Assembly: GCF_000143415.4 (NCBI RefSeq)
Contig: NW_003314311.1
Coordinates: 1,215,062 to 1,279,061, forward strand
DNA length: 64,000 bases
Source of the DNA: Selaginella moellendorffii
Taxonomy: Eukaryota > Streptophyta > Lycopodiopsida > Selaginellales > Selaginellaceae
Direction: 5' to 3'
Shown: positions 10,786 through 20,529 of the stretch, piece after piece
Position numbering within the stretch: position 1 is the stretch's first letter
Layout of the letters: every line of letters starts with the position of its first letter
Notes under the pieces: generated by a model
Told to the model about the DNA's origin: nothing
What the model saw: the letters and a program-made list of their open reading frames with translations, nothing else
Databases searched by the model: none
Position numbers and translations under genes: made by a program

Positions 10786-12578
10786 TGTGAGACACAAAAT
10801 CCCTAGGCCCCAAAGTGGAGCCGGAAGGGCACCACATGGTAGTGGCCGAAGCGAGAGCCAAACGAGCGTAACACGTTTGGACCAAAAGCTCCGACTTGAA
10901 AAGTCAAGAGCGGGAGTGGAACTCCCAACGAAGTGCTCGAGGAACGAGCACGAAGCGAGCAAAAGGCGAGGCTCCAAAAAGGGACCCAAAAGGACCAACA
11001 CATGACACATGGGAGTGTCCGAGATGGACTCAAGTTGGAGTCCGAAGTGGAGTCCGAGATGGACCCGAGTTGGAGTCCGAAGTGGAGTCCGAGATGGACC
11101 CGAGTTGGAGTCCGAAGTGGAGTCCGAGATGGACCCGAGTTGGAGTCCGAAGTAGAGTCCGAGATGGACCCGAGATGGAGTCCGAGATGGAGTCCGAAGT
11201 GGAGTCCGAGGTGGACCTGAGATGGACCCGAGTTGGAGTCCGAAGTGGAGTCCGAGATGGAGTCCGAGGTGGACCCGAGATGGACCCGAAATGGAGTTCG
11301 AGATGGAGTCCGAGATGGACCCGAGATGGAGTCCGAGATGGAGTCCGAGATGGACCCGAGATGGACCCGAGATGGAGTCCGAGATGGAGTCCGAGATGGA
11401 GTCCGAGATGGAAGTCCGAAGTCGAGACCGAGACCGGGACCGAGACCGAGACCGAGACCGAGATCGGGACCGAGACCGAGACCGAGGCCGAGGCCGAGAC
11501 CGAGCCCGAGCCCGAGTCCGAGTCCGAATCCGAGTCCGAGTCCGAGTCCGAGTCCGAGTCCGAGTCCGAGTCCGGAGCCTGAGAGGGTGAAAGCCCAAAG
11601 CGTTCGTCTCCCAGACCCTGGGGGGTTTGGTGAGCTCCAAAAGTATAGTAAGGGGGAGGACTGCAGTGGAGCCAGTTTAGCCAGGAAAGGCCAGTTTGGC
11701 CCAGGAAGGCCGGACCCAGTGTTGGGTGATGAGCTGCCCACTGGGAAGTCCAAGACTGGAGTGAACATAGACCGACAAACGGGGTAGCTTGGTGAAGTGT
11801 TCAAGAGCTGGCTCTAGTTCCCCCGGGAGATCGACTGGCCGATGCTCCCAGTCCAAGTGTGGGTGGCACTACCTACTTGGATACCTAGTGTGGCTCAACG
11901 GAACCCACTCTAAGCCCATGGCTAGAGCACCCAAGGGCAGAAGGCGAGGAGAGTACCTAGGTGGCTCGCGTAAGGCCACGGTGTTCCGAAATGTTGTCCC
12001 AAAGGCCCAGACTGTGGAAAGGAAGAGGAGCAGTCCTCAGGGGTAGTGACCAAGGACACAGTCGTGTGGTGAGGAAGTCCCAGAGGACCATGGGACTTAG
12101 TGGTCGGGCCTGTGGGTCTCGATCCAGTGGCAGTGTTGGCAAACACGGCCAGGGGTAGAAAGGGACTTAGTGGGGACTGATAGAGGGATATTGGGGAAGG
12201 CTATTCCACTTGTCAGTGGGCATCCTAAGGATGCTAAGGAGTGGATCTGAGATGACCACTCATGGATGGTTTGCCTAGTCTTGGAGAGCCAAGACTGTGA
12301 TGCAAGTGGTATTGGACTACTAGTGTGGCAAAGGTGACTGGGCATGGCCTTAGCGTAACGGGCTGCTATGTCGGTGGTACCTTTGAGTGTCAGTCATGGG
12401 ATCGGACACGTGGAGCACTTGGACCAAGTGCAAATGTTGAGTGGCATGGATGCCATTCTCGGGGCTAGCAAGTCCCAAGTCCTGGATTGGACTTATGGAG
12501 GTTGTGAATGAGACTCCTCCAAGTGGTCAGAGGTGTAGTTAAGTGACTAAAGTAGAATGGAAAATTTAGTCGCTTACA
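10786..12578 (+). repeat. LARD 3' LTR
   Basis: 1793 bp, nearly identical to the 5' LTR. The length difference lies in the minisatellite (about 11019-11575). It is followed by the target duplication ATTGC and by the continuation of the host gag. Confidence 0.93.
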
Positions 12579-13205
12579 ATTGCCACATATCATTTTTGGG
12601 ATAATGCTCAACATTTGTGTGAGTTCCCCATATGTCTCCAAGGGACGATGTTACAGTGGTACAATGGATTGAGCGCAGCCACTCGTGGCGATTGGAGTGT
12701 TCTTCCGGACGTCTTCAAACGCGCCTTTGGACACGCCGACGATTGTGATGATGCCTTCCAACAATTGTATCGTCTTCGCCAAGGGCCATCTGAGTTGGTG
12801 ATGCAACTTGGTGTTCGTTTCCGAAGTCTTTTGCTTCGTGCGGAGCCCAATATGTCGGAGCAGATCAAGCTAGGAATGTTGTGGCCAGCACTTCGTTAAG
12901 ATCTTGTTGGACTTGTGCATGGACTTGCTCCTGCCACTCTTGACGATGCTCTTCGTTTGGCACAACATTATGAGACGTCGCCTCTTCCACTTCTCACTAC
13001 ATGTCCTTCAGCTCCACTTCCTATGAGTGATGGTCCTGTTCTAATGGAGGTTGATGTTGCTGCTACTCGAGTCCAAGGACAAGGGTGAGGACGTGGTCAT
13101 GGCCGTGATGTTCGTTGCTGGGCGTGTGAGGAAGTTGGTCATACTTATCAACATTGTCAGCGCTTTCCAGATTGGCAACCTCCATTTCCTAGGTGGAGAC
13201 CTTAG
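12579..13205 (+). pseudogene. Gypsy gag, C-terminal part with zinc knuckle
   Basis: Frame: ATYHFWDNAQHLCEFP through GTMLQWYNGLSAATRGDWSV, a classic retrotransposon gag segment. It then has a stop after LWPALR (TAA near 12898) and a TGA near 13086, followed by the CCHC knuckle CWACEEVGHTYQHC at about 13120-13161. Without the two stops this would be a continuous gag. Confidence 0.8.
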
Positions 13206-16166
13206 CGTCAGCAACGTCCCGTTGGTGCTGCTGTGACTTTGAGGCTTCTTCCCCTTGTTTTATACTTCCTTATGTTTCATCCATTCCTCTCACTTTCATG
13301 CTTCTTTGTCCCTCTACTTCTACCTCTGCTTCCATTACTTTTGTTCCCCCACTATTTCCTCTTGTGTTTCCATCTTGTTCTGCTCTTCCCTTTTCCGATC
13401 CCTCTAATGATTGTGTTGCAGCTATTGACCAACTCATGAAGGAGTATTCTGATCTCTTTGAATTTGACCTATCGTCTGGGGCCAAGATTGCCACACGTCA
13501 TCCAATTCCAACCGGGGATGCTCGTCCAATCAAGGTTCCTGTTCGTCGTCAGTCACCCAAGGAGATCAAGATTTTACGTGCCAACGTCAAAGAGATGTTG
13601 GAGAAGGGTGTTATTCGGAAGTCGCAGAGTACTTGGGCATGTGAACCTCATCTTGTGACAAAGCATGATGGGAGTATTCGTTTCTGCATTGACTATCGTC
13701 TATTAAATGAAGTAACGATCCCGAATGTGTACCCTCTTCCTCACACTGCTGATCTCTTGGATCGTCTGGGGTGAAGTCGTTGGTTCACCAAGTTAGATCT
13801 TGCTTTTGGGTACTGGCAAGTACCAATGGCCGACGAAGATATTCCTAAGACTGCTTTTCATACACCATTTGGTTTGTACGAGTTCTTGGTGATGCTGTTT
13901 GGTTTGAACAATGCTCCAGCAACTTTCCAGCGGATGATGGACGAGGTTCTTTGTGATATGCCAGAGGTGACTGCTGACTTCATTGATGATGTCTTGATTC
14001 ACTCGGAGGGGACGTGGGCAGAGCACGTTCGTGATGTGTGTAAAGTGTTGGATCAGCTACGGGATGTTGGTTTAAAGCTGAAGTGGTCGAAGTGCGTGTT
14101 TGGGTCCAAGGACACAACTTATCTTGGGTAGCGTATTTCTCGTGAGGGTTTGCAAGTTGATCTTGACAAACTCGTAGCCGTTTTAAAGTTCCCTACTCCG
14201 AAGTGTGTGAATGATGTGCAGTGCCTCTTGGGCAAGGTGTAGTATTTTGGTCGTTTTGTGGATCATTTTTCTGATCGCACTGCACCGTTGCGAATGTTGC
14301 TGAAGTCATTAACGTCATCTTTCATCTAGTCTTCAGATTGTGAGCGGGCGTTTGTGGATCTCAAAAAACTATTGATGACTCCTCCGGTTTTGGCATATCC
14401 TGACTACACTCGACCTTTTATTTTGCGTGTTGATGCTTCTGATATTGGTCTTGGAGGTGTGTTAATGCAAGAGAGCCCGAGTGTGCCTGGTCAGCGTCAT
14501 CCCATTGCATATATAAGCCATACGTTACAACCAGCAAAGTTGAACTACTCCAAGATAGAGAATGAGTGTTTAAGGGCAGTTTGGGGTTTCGAGAAACTTT
14601 ATGCATATCTACATGGTTCTCGAATGTTACTTGAAGGTGACCATGCTGCCGTTATTTCATTATTGAAGTAGAAGAACCTAGTTGGTCGTACTACTCGGTG
14701 GGCTTCAGATATATGATTTTGATGTTGTTCATCACCCAGGGAGTTCTATAGCTGATGCTGATGCCCTTTCTCGAGCTCCTCTTCCTTCTTCACTCACTTC
14801 TCATGTTTCTGATGAGCCTGTTGTTCCAGCATCTGTGGATTTTCTAAACGAGGATTCAGTGTCGTTGGTGGTTGTTGTACTTGATGTTCAGTGTCCACAA
14901 GGCACAGAGCAAGATCTACCTTCTCTTGATGAGGTTCACGAGGCTCAAAAGATTGAGCCGTGGATTCGAAGGTTTCGAGATGCGTTTGAGGATCCTGCAT
15001 CACTTGCTGATGACTTACCTTTCCGGCATTTACATTTTCAATATCGCTTTAAAGATGGCTTTCTTTATTTTGTGGGGACGGATCCTGATGATCATTTATG
15101 ACTGGTAGTGCCTTCTATCTTTATTCCACGGTTTCTCCATGCCTATCATGATTCTTTTGTTCTAGGGGGTCATATAGAACATCGTCGTGTGACCGAGAAG
15201 CCGTGCAGGTCTTTCTATTGGCCAGAAATGCGACGTGATGTTATCCGGTATGTGCGTAGCTGCGTTTGGTGCCAAGCTCGTAATACTCCCTCTTGTGCTG
15301 TGGAAGGACGGTTGGAGTCAATTACAGTTTCCCGTCCGTTTGAGTTGGTGGCATTTGATCTTATGGGACCTTTTCCACGGTCGACTGTTGGCAATAAGTA
15401 TGTTATTATTGCTTTTGACTACTTGACTCGTTGGGTGAAAGTTAGTGCTCTTGTTAGCGTCTTTGCAATTGCTATTGAATACTTTCTTCTCAATTGAGTG
15501 GTGTTCCAACATTCTTGTCCAGAGCGGATTCTTTCGGATAATGGTCTTGCATTTATGGCTGAGGTATTTCATGTTTTGACATCTCGGTTGGGGATACGCC
15601 ACACTTTTACAAGTGCTTATCATCCACAATCAGACGGTCTGGTGGAATGGCTCGTTCGGACATTCAAAAGGATGATTGCAAAGTATGTGAACTTTCAGCA
15701 TTCGGATTGGGATGGTTATTTGCCGTCTCATCGGTATGCCTATGTTATAGGGGTGCAGAGTTCTGTTGATGCTTCACCATATAAACTTCGATATGGTCAT
15801 GATCCAATATTACTAATGGAGCTGGGTTTACCTTCGCGATTGCCACGAGCTCTTGATGTTAGGTCATGGGATCAATATTTGACGAGCATTCTTCCACTTG
15901 TCTGAGCAGAATCTACCAAACACTTAGGCCACGTACAAGTGGGACAACAACAGCACTACAACTCCCATCATCGTCCACCTGCAGAGTACAAAGTGGATGA
16001 TTTGGTGTTAGTCTGTTTTCCCCATCTTACGGTACGTGGTTTATCTAAGGGGCTCCTTGTGCAATGGAAAGGACTATATCGAGTGTTATGGCAAGTTGGA
16101 CCACAAGTTTATGAGGTTTGGCATGACATCCAGCAGGCCGATCCTCCGGAGATGTGTAGCAGTTGA
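13193..16166 (+). pseudogene. Gypsy pol: RT, RNase H, integrase, broken
   Basis: RT begins in the frame at 13193 (KEMLEKGVIRKSQSTWACEP, FCIDYRLLNEVTIPNVYPLP) and continues after a stop near 13772 with FTKLDLAFGYWQVPM and the catalytic FIDDVLIHS box near 13980. Further stops occur near 14131, 14242 and 14328. RNase H follows (ILRVDASDIGLGGVLMQ, near 14430). A frameshift near 14700 leads to DFDVVHHPGSSIADADALSR. The integrase has an HHCC zinc region (CVWCQARN near 15270) and DDE residues in FDLMGPF, LSDNGLAF and GLVEW, broken by a stop at 15495. A tail with GPQVYEV ends near 16165. I see no chromodomain. Confidence 0.85.
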
Positions 16167-16305
16167 AGCACTTCATACAAAGGGATCAAGAGCAGTTAAT
16201 GCCATTTACAGATCCGCCGATGCCTTCTCCTGATGTTCTTTCAGATCCCGGCCCATCTACAAGAGAACCTTGATATCTTTCCATTATTCCGAGAGGAGGG
16301 GATGA

Positions 16306-16480
16306 TGTGAAGGCCAAGTGTACGGCTACGATGCTGTATACTAATATTAACGTAGTGGGATTTTGGTAGCCGTCGGATTGGTTTCAATCCGAACCACTCG
16401 CTCCTGTATATAAACTAAGGTTTTTGGGCTAATGGATATACACATTTCTGTATTCCCTTTCCATATTCCATGCACTCACA
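16306..16480 (+). repeat. Gypsy 3' LTR
   Basis: It is preceded by the purine tract gagaggagggga and ends tgcactcaca. The exact first base is uncertain by about 3 bp (TGATGTGA versus TGTGAAGG). The homologous LTR at 37610-37783 is 174 bp. Confidence 0.8.
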
Positions 16481-16624
16481 GCTAAACAAAAAATGCATTA
16501 AAGTTTTATTGGGTGTTTTTCGACTTTGGCTTTGTTTTAGTGCTAAAAACCTAATAAGGCCTAGAAAGAGACGAAAGTGAAAAGGAGAGAGCACGTACCT
16601 AAATATACAGAAAGGGATCCAAGC

Positions 16625-17665
16625 TTAGCTGCATGTTCTGCCGTTAAAAAGAATGCTGGCAAAACTAAGAAAACATACCGGCGGTGGTAACTCTGGAGGA
16701 GAAGTGACACCAGCAGGCCTGTGTTGCTCCACGTACTCGCCATAGTGAAGCACAGACACTTTGCTTGTTCTCGGTAGCCTTGCCGCATGGGGGTTCTTCT
16801 CCTCGATCAGCTTGGACAACATAGCCTGTGCATTTAGGAGGCGTGCATACTCACTTGTTGGATCATTGGTGTATGGGCTCCAAACCGCTGGATGTGGCCC
16901 AGGGGTGTCTTTGTGCCAGCCATAACCACAAACATCACAGTACGTCACCCATTCTCGTAACGCTAGCCCTAGTTCCGCCCCATTGTCTGGAGCCAACGCC
17001 TCCATGATCACACCCCGGGCCTCCTCGCCAAACCCCTGGGCATACCTGGTGACGACTGCTCGGTGGAATGGAACCACGACGTTTGCTAGGATTTCCACTT
17101 CCGCTTCAGCCAGGCCCAAACGGTTCTCCAGCGAAAGACACAAGCATGCCGCGAACATCTGGAAGTTGGCCCAGGCAGTGGGGTCCCGGTTTTCCAACCT
17201 GACGATCCGAGGCCGACGACCCTTACGGTATTGTCGCAGGGCCTTCGCAAGCACGGATCTGGTGCGAGCATCAAGCTCGCTCTCACACGAGTCGCGGTAG
17301 ATTGTGGTCAGGCTATCAGCGACCATCCTGATGCAGTCATAGGCAAGGAAGAAAAGAGGGCCCCCGGTGAAGCGGCTGTAGTTGACCTTCATCTTCAGTT
17401 CGGACTGCAGCGCCTCGCTTGCATCAGCCCAAGCACCCAGGTTGTGGATCACGTCTGCGAGATCTCCCAGAGGCCGCTCCAAACCACCCAGGTCCATAGA
17501 AGGCAGCTTCTGCCGCATGGTCTCGAAGTCTTCCTTGGTGCTGCAGCACATCACACCAGGTACCCGCTGACGAGTAAAAGGCAAAGACCCCGCAAACACC
17601 ACCTTTTTCTTCGCATCCAAGAAGTGATCCTTGCCCGTGAAGAAGCTCCGCCCAACAGACAGCAT
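16625..17665 (-). CDS. Unrecognised protein, member A of a tandem paralogue pair
   Basis: A 346-codon open frame starts MLSVGRSFFTGKDHFLD. I do not recognise the family. It clearly shares its layout with the gene at 19183-20373: a DCIRMVADSLTTIYRDSCE block, a region around residues 165-180 reading FQMFAACLCLSLENRLGL, the ALAPDNGAELGLALREWVTY block, the SEYARLLNAQAMLSKL block and the HYGEYVEQH block. It looks soluble and mostly helical, with no signal peptide, membrane span or catalytic motif that I can name. A 41-bp intron (16638-16678, GTATG...GGCAG) may lie near the C-terminus, where the paralogue also has an intron; splicing it would give a short alternative tail. Only the paralogue carries an intron at the VTR/Y position. 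Confidence 0.7.
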   Translation of the reverse strand: MLSVGRSFFTGKDHFLDAKKKVVFAGSLPFTRQRVPGVMCCSTKEDFETMRQKLPSMDLGGLERPLGDLADVIHNLGAWADASEALQSELKMKVNYSRFTGGPLFFLAYDCIRMVADSLTTIYRDSCESELDARTRSVLAKALRQYRKGRRPRIVRLENRDPTAWANFQMFAACLCLSLENRLGLAEAEVEILANVVVPFHRAVVTRYAQGFGEEARGVIMEALAPDNGAELGLALREWVTYCDVCGYGWHKDTPGPHPAVWSPYTNDPTSEYARLLNAQAMLSKLIEEKNPHAARLPRTSKVSVLHYGEYVEQHRPAGVTSPPELPPPVCFLSFASILFNGRTCS

Positions 17666-17709
17666 CCTTGAAACAACCCACTTGACCTAACCCAAAACTA
17701 ATAATCAAC

Positions 17710-18029
17710 GTTTAAATATTAATAGACCCTTTTAAATTTAAATTTCAGGGAGATGGAGGGAGCCCGAAAGCTCGTCAAGGCTTCTCGTAGCTCGGCGGAT
17801 TCTTTCTGGTAGGCCGATTGTTCTCCATTTTTTTCCTTTCAGAAACGCTTCGCTCCATGATTCTTCCCATAGCCCTCTCGACCTGGTTGTTCCCGCTGGT
17901 TACAACGCTGGAAAAATTTAAAGCTCGACAACGAATCGAATTCCTGGAAGGAGGAAACAAACAACCTCACAAGAACATTCACACAAACTGCTGTAAAACC
18001 TGTGAAAAGCCAGGATCTAAGTTACAGAA
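17710..18029. other. Intergenic, no gene supported
   Basis: Open frames exist on both strands but show no recognisable domain. Confidence 0.4.
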
Positions 18030-18453
18030 CTTGCCTGGTCTCCAGGCAAGTGGATCGTGTGGAGGCCAGCGCCGGGTTTTGATCGTTGTCCGGAAGAAGC
18101 TGCCAGGATTAAATGGAAACTTAGCACTCGAAAGATCACAAGAAGAAAACATACAAGTCTTCGTCCTCAAGGCATTTTGGGAATGCATTGAGAGGCTGCT
18201 TCTACGTTGTAGACTTCCCTGGAATGTTTCCCTTGGAAGCACACCAGGCCTTGGCTACCTAGGCACAAAAGCGTAAGAGAGAGAAGCGAGAGAGATTAAG
18301 CACAAGTCTACTGTTCCCTCCATCTACGTCGCCCTTGTTGCCGAGAACAATGAAAGGGAAATTCTCTGGATCGGAGGGACTTGCCTAGAGAAGTTTCTTG
18401 CTGGTTTAGAAACTGATAAAGAGCTTTCAATGGATGAGAAACTCCTCTCGCCT
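18030..18453 (-). pseudogene. Rab7-like small GTPase relic
   Basis: On the minus strand short blocks match the C-terminal half of Rab7 in the right order: REEFLIH (about 18432-18453), ASPSDPENF then [20 protein letters not shown] (about 18301-18388, with the NKxD guanine-specificity motif), AKAWCASKGNIP (about 18210-18255), EVYNVEAASQCIP after a frameshift, and LPDNDQNPALAS near the end. About 24 bases expected after GNIP are missing and a stop follows in the original frame. Stretches between the blocks could be old introns. The N-terminal half with the P-loop (GDSGVGKT in Rab7) is not found. In life, Rab7 directs late endosome and vacuole traffic. Confidence 0.7.
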
Positions 18454-18469
18454 CTGAAAAATCCACAGG

Positions 18470-19003
18470 TCAGTCAAGGGAAGAAACAGGAGGGGAAAGA
18501 GAGGGAGAGAAGTTTACTCGCACGCTCCCGCGAATTTCTTGATCGCTGGTTTCTAGAGTAGCACGAGCTGACGGTGTGGCAATGAGTTGTTCGTGGTGGA
18601 TGCGCAGTAGCATCGTCGCTACTCTTCCTACAGTTTCCACCTTTGAACGTAAGAAACCACTCCAATCAGTGAAAGAAAGATCCACACGAAAAGAAGAAGC
18701 CTGTACCTGGGATCCACTGCTTGACGTATTTCAGCAGCTTCAAGGCTTCAAGGATCCACTGCTTGACCGAGCACCATCACGTTGAGTTGGGACTTCGTTT
18801 ATTCTCCAGCCTCCTGCAAATACATGCCTGAAATGGTGAGCTTTTTGGAGCTACAGATTATACCCAACCTTGTCCCTTCTTCCTCGGCTAAGTCCAAGGC
18901 ATCGATGATAGAAGACACGGTATCCTGCGTCTTTCGTCCGGCCAAAAGCTCCTTCTTCTTGCCTTGGAATCGTCTAGCTCGGATCATCCAGTTGTTGATC
19001 TAA
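18470..19003 (-). other. Exon-like open frames of unknown nature
   Basis: Minus-strand frames at 18470-18685 (VDLSFTDWSGFLRSKVETVG...) and 18799-19003 (INNWMIRARRFQGKKKELLA...) look protein-like and end at plausible splice signals, but I cannot join them or name a family. The second superficially resembles the third helix of a homeodomain, which I do not trust. An 18-bp repeat ggatccactgcttgac occurs twice at 18711-18775. Confidence 0.25.
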
Positions 19004-19182
19004 AGGTAGAGCACGCGTGATTTGACCTTTTGCGAACTCTTGTTTTCTGGGGGTGTACGTTGATTGCCTGCACATTACTAAACGAGAGATTTTCTGACTC
19101 ACACATTGCTTGCCGAACGAGCGTTTTATTGGAACAGAGATGAATATACAATTGGCGATTGAAAAGCCTGGAAAAAAAAATC

Positions 19183-20373
19183 TCAGTCCCGCCACCAGGA
19201 CCTGCAAACCATTAGAAAAGGGAAAAACGAAAAGCTGGCGAAAACATACCAGGCATAGCCGGCATTTACCACTCGTAGCTTTCCTTTACTCCTTCGATTC
19301 TCCAGCACCTCCAGCACCTGCACTTCACCATTATAAAGATTTCTGGTAAGAAACCAAAACATACTCGCCGCCCCGTGATGCTCCACGTAGTTTCGATAGT
19401 GCACGACCGCACATTTCCCCACCACGTCAAGGTTATTGCCCCTGCTCAGGATCTCCAACGCCTCCTTCATGTAGACCAGGCGTGCATACTCGGTTTGAGT
19501 ATCCTCCTGAGGGCCCTCGATGAAAGTTGCGGGGTGAGCAGCTTTGTTGCGTTTGTCACGTTGACTGTAGAAGGTCGCCCACTCCTTCAGAACGAGCTCG
19601 AGTTCTGGCTTGCTTTCTGGTGCCAATGCCTTGAAGAGATCTTCAGCCTCCTCGTCAAGCTCTCCTTTGGATTCCACAACGTACCTGAAGTTTGCAAGAA
19701 GTAGAAGTTTGCAAGTTAGCAAGGCTGTCCATATCCAGTTCGCAACGTACCTTTCGATAACGCCTCGGTAGAAGTTAGCCAGACTTTTCACGGCTTCTTC
19801 AGAGAGGCCATTCTCCACGGGTTCCTGCATAGCCTCGGACAAACCAGCCGCGAACATTGTGAAAGTCGCGGAGCACGTCAAATCCGCTTTCTTCGCATGG
19901 AGAGTGCGTCCCTCGCAGGCCTTGCGGAGTGGCTTGTCGAATGAAGCTCTGATCGCAGAGCTTAGCTCCTTTTCGCAGGTCTTGCGGTAGATCCTCGTAA
20001 GCCTGTCCGAGAAGATCCGCATGCAGTCAAAGACGAGGAGCATTGGCGATGTGTCGATCAGTCCCAGTCCGATATCCAGCTGCATTGCCTTCACAGCGAC
20101 CCGGGAGGCCTCGTCGGTGACTAGCCGCAGGATTTCGTCCACTTCTTTCTTGATTCTCGACAGCCTCTTCTCCATTCCTTCGAAATCCGCTGCCTTCACG
20201 AGACGGAGGAGCGTGTCCACATGCCTGTTGCTGAAGCTGATCAAGACAGGCTTGTCTCCATCCTCGAGGAGGCCCAGGAGCACCGGATTACCTTGCTTTC
20301 TCGCATCGTTGAGGAGATTTTCGTCCGGAACGCTCGCGGGAGGCGTGGGGAAACGCAAGCCAAAGCACAGCAT
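19183..20373 (-). CDS. Unrecognised protein, member B of the tandem paralogue pair
   Basis: The reading frame is open for the whole 1191 bp, but two introns are likely: 19685-19750 (66 bp, GTACGTTGCG...CTTCAG) and 19202-19249 (48 bp, GTATGTTTTC...TTGCAG with a CTAAT branch-like site). Both are multiples of three and free of stops. The spliced product would be 358 residues, starting MLCFGLRFPTPPASVPDENL and ending YAWSWWRD. Shared blocks with the gene at 16625: FDCMRIFSDRLTRIYRKTCE, FTMFAAGLSEAMQ, ALAPESKPELELVLKEWATF, TEYARLVYMKEAL and HYRNYVEHH. The family is unknown to me. The pair is in the same orientation, as after tandem duplication, with a Rab7-like relic between. The hydrophobic runs seen in the unspliced frame come from the introns, not from membrane spans. 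Confidence 0.7.
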   Translation of the reverse strand: MLCFGLRFPTPPASVPDENLLNDARKQGNPVLLGLLEDGDKPVLISFSNRHVDTLLRLVKAADFEGMEKRLSRIKKEVDEILRLVTDEASRVAVKAMQLDIGLGLIDTSPMLLVFDCMRIFSDRLTRIYRKTCEKELSSAIRASFDKPLRKACEGRTLHAKKADLTCSATFTMFAAGLSEAMQEPVENGLSEEAVKSLANFYRGVIERYVANWIWTALLTCKLLLLANFRYVVESKGELDEEAEDLFKALAPESKPELELVLKEWATFYSQRDKRNKAAHPATFIEGPQEDTQTEYARLVYMKEALEILSRGNNLDVVGKCAVVHYRNYVEHHGAASMFWFLTRNLYNGEVQVLEVLENRRSKGKLRVVNAGYAWYVFASFSFFPFLMVCRSWWRD

Positions 20374-20529
20374 GATCGCAAGCGAGGAGAACGAGAAAGA
20401 TCGAGATCTGGCCGCGCGCGCGCGCGCTCGCGGAGAAATATCGACGATTGCCCCAAACCCTGGACTAGAACCCTAAATTGGGCATTCTAGCGGGAAATTT
20501 GAAAACGCCACATTTTTTTGCTTCATTCT

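Larger units (their letters stand above)
4909..12578 (+). mobile_element. Nested non-autonomous LTR element (LARD-like), complete
   Basis: Two long terminal repeats (4909-6689 and 10786-12578) start TGTGAGACAC and end GCTTACA. The 5-bp target duplication ATTGC is present at 4904-4908 and 12579-12583. A primer binding site TGGTATCGGAGC (6693-6704, one mismatch to the initiator tRNA-Met site) follows the 5' LTR. A G-rich tract gggtggtggagt precedes the 3' LTR. The 4.1-kb interior has only short open frames and no gag or pol motif, so it must be moved by another element's proteins, as defined for LARDs. The LTRs differ by only two substitutions in their first 215 bp and two in their last 230 bp, so the insertion is much younger than its host. 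Confidence 0.93.
4346..16480 (+). mobile_element. Decayed Ty3/Gypsy LTR retrotransposon, interrupted by a nested element
   Basis: Short LTRs bound this element: a 5'-truncated copy at 4346-4465 and a full copy of about 175 bp at 16306-16480, both ending tccatgcactcaca. In between are gag (4685-4908 and 12579-13185) and pol in the order protease region, RT, RNase H, integrase (13193-16166), which is the Ty3/Gypsy order. Many in-frame stops and at least two frameshifts show it is dead. A 7.67-kb element is inserted in gag at 4909. A related minus-strand fragment lies at 36258-37783. Confidence 0.88.

Noticed and set aside
17231-17671. Plus-strand frame of 146 codons
   Set aside because: Antisense to the unrecognised gene at 16625-17665, which has a paralogue conserved in the minus frame.
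18799-19003. INNWMIRARRF as a homeodomain recognition helix
   Set aside because: Only a handful of residues agree and the preceding helices are not found.
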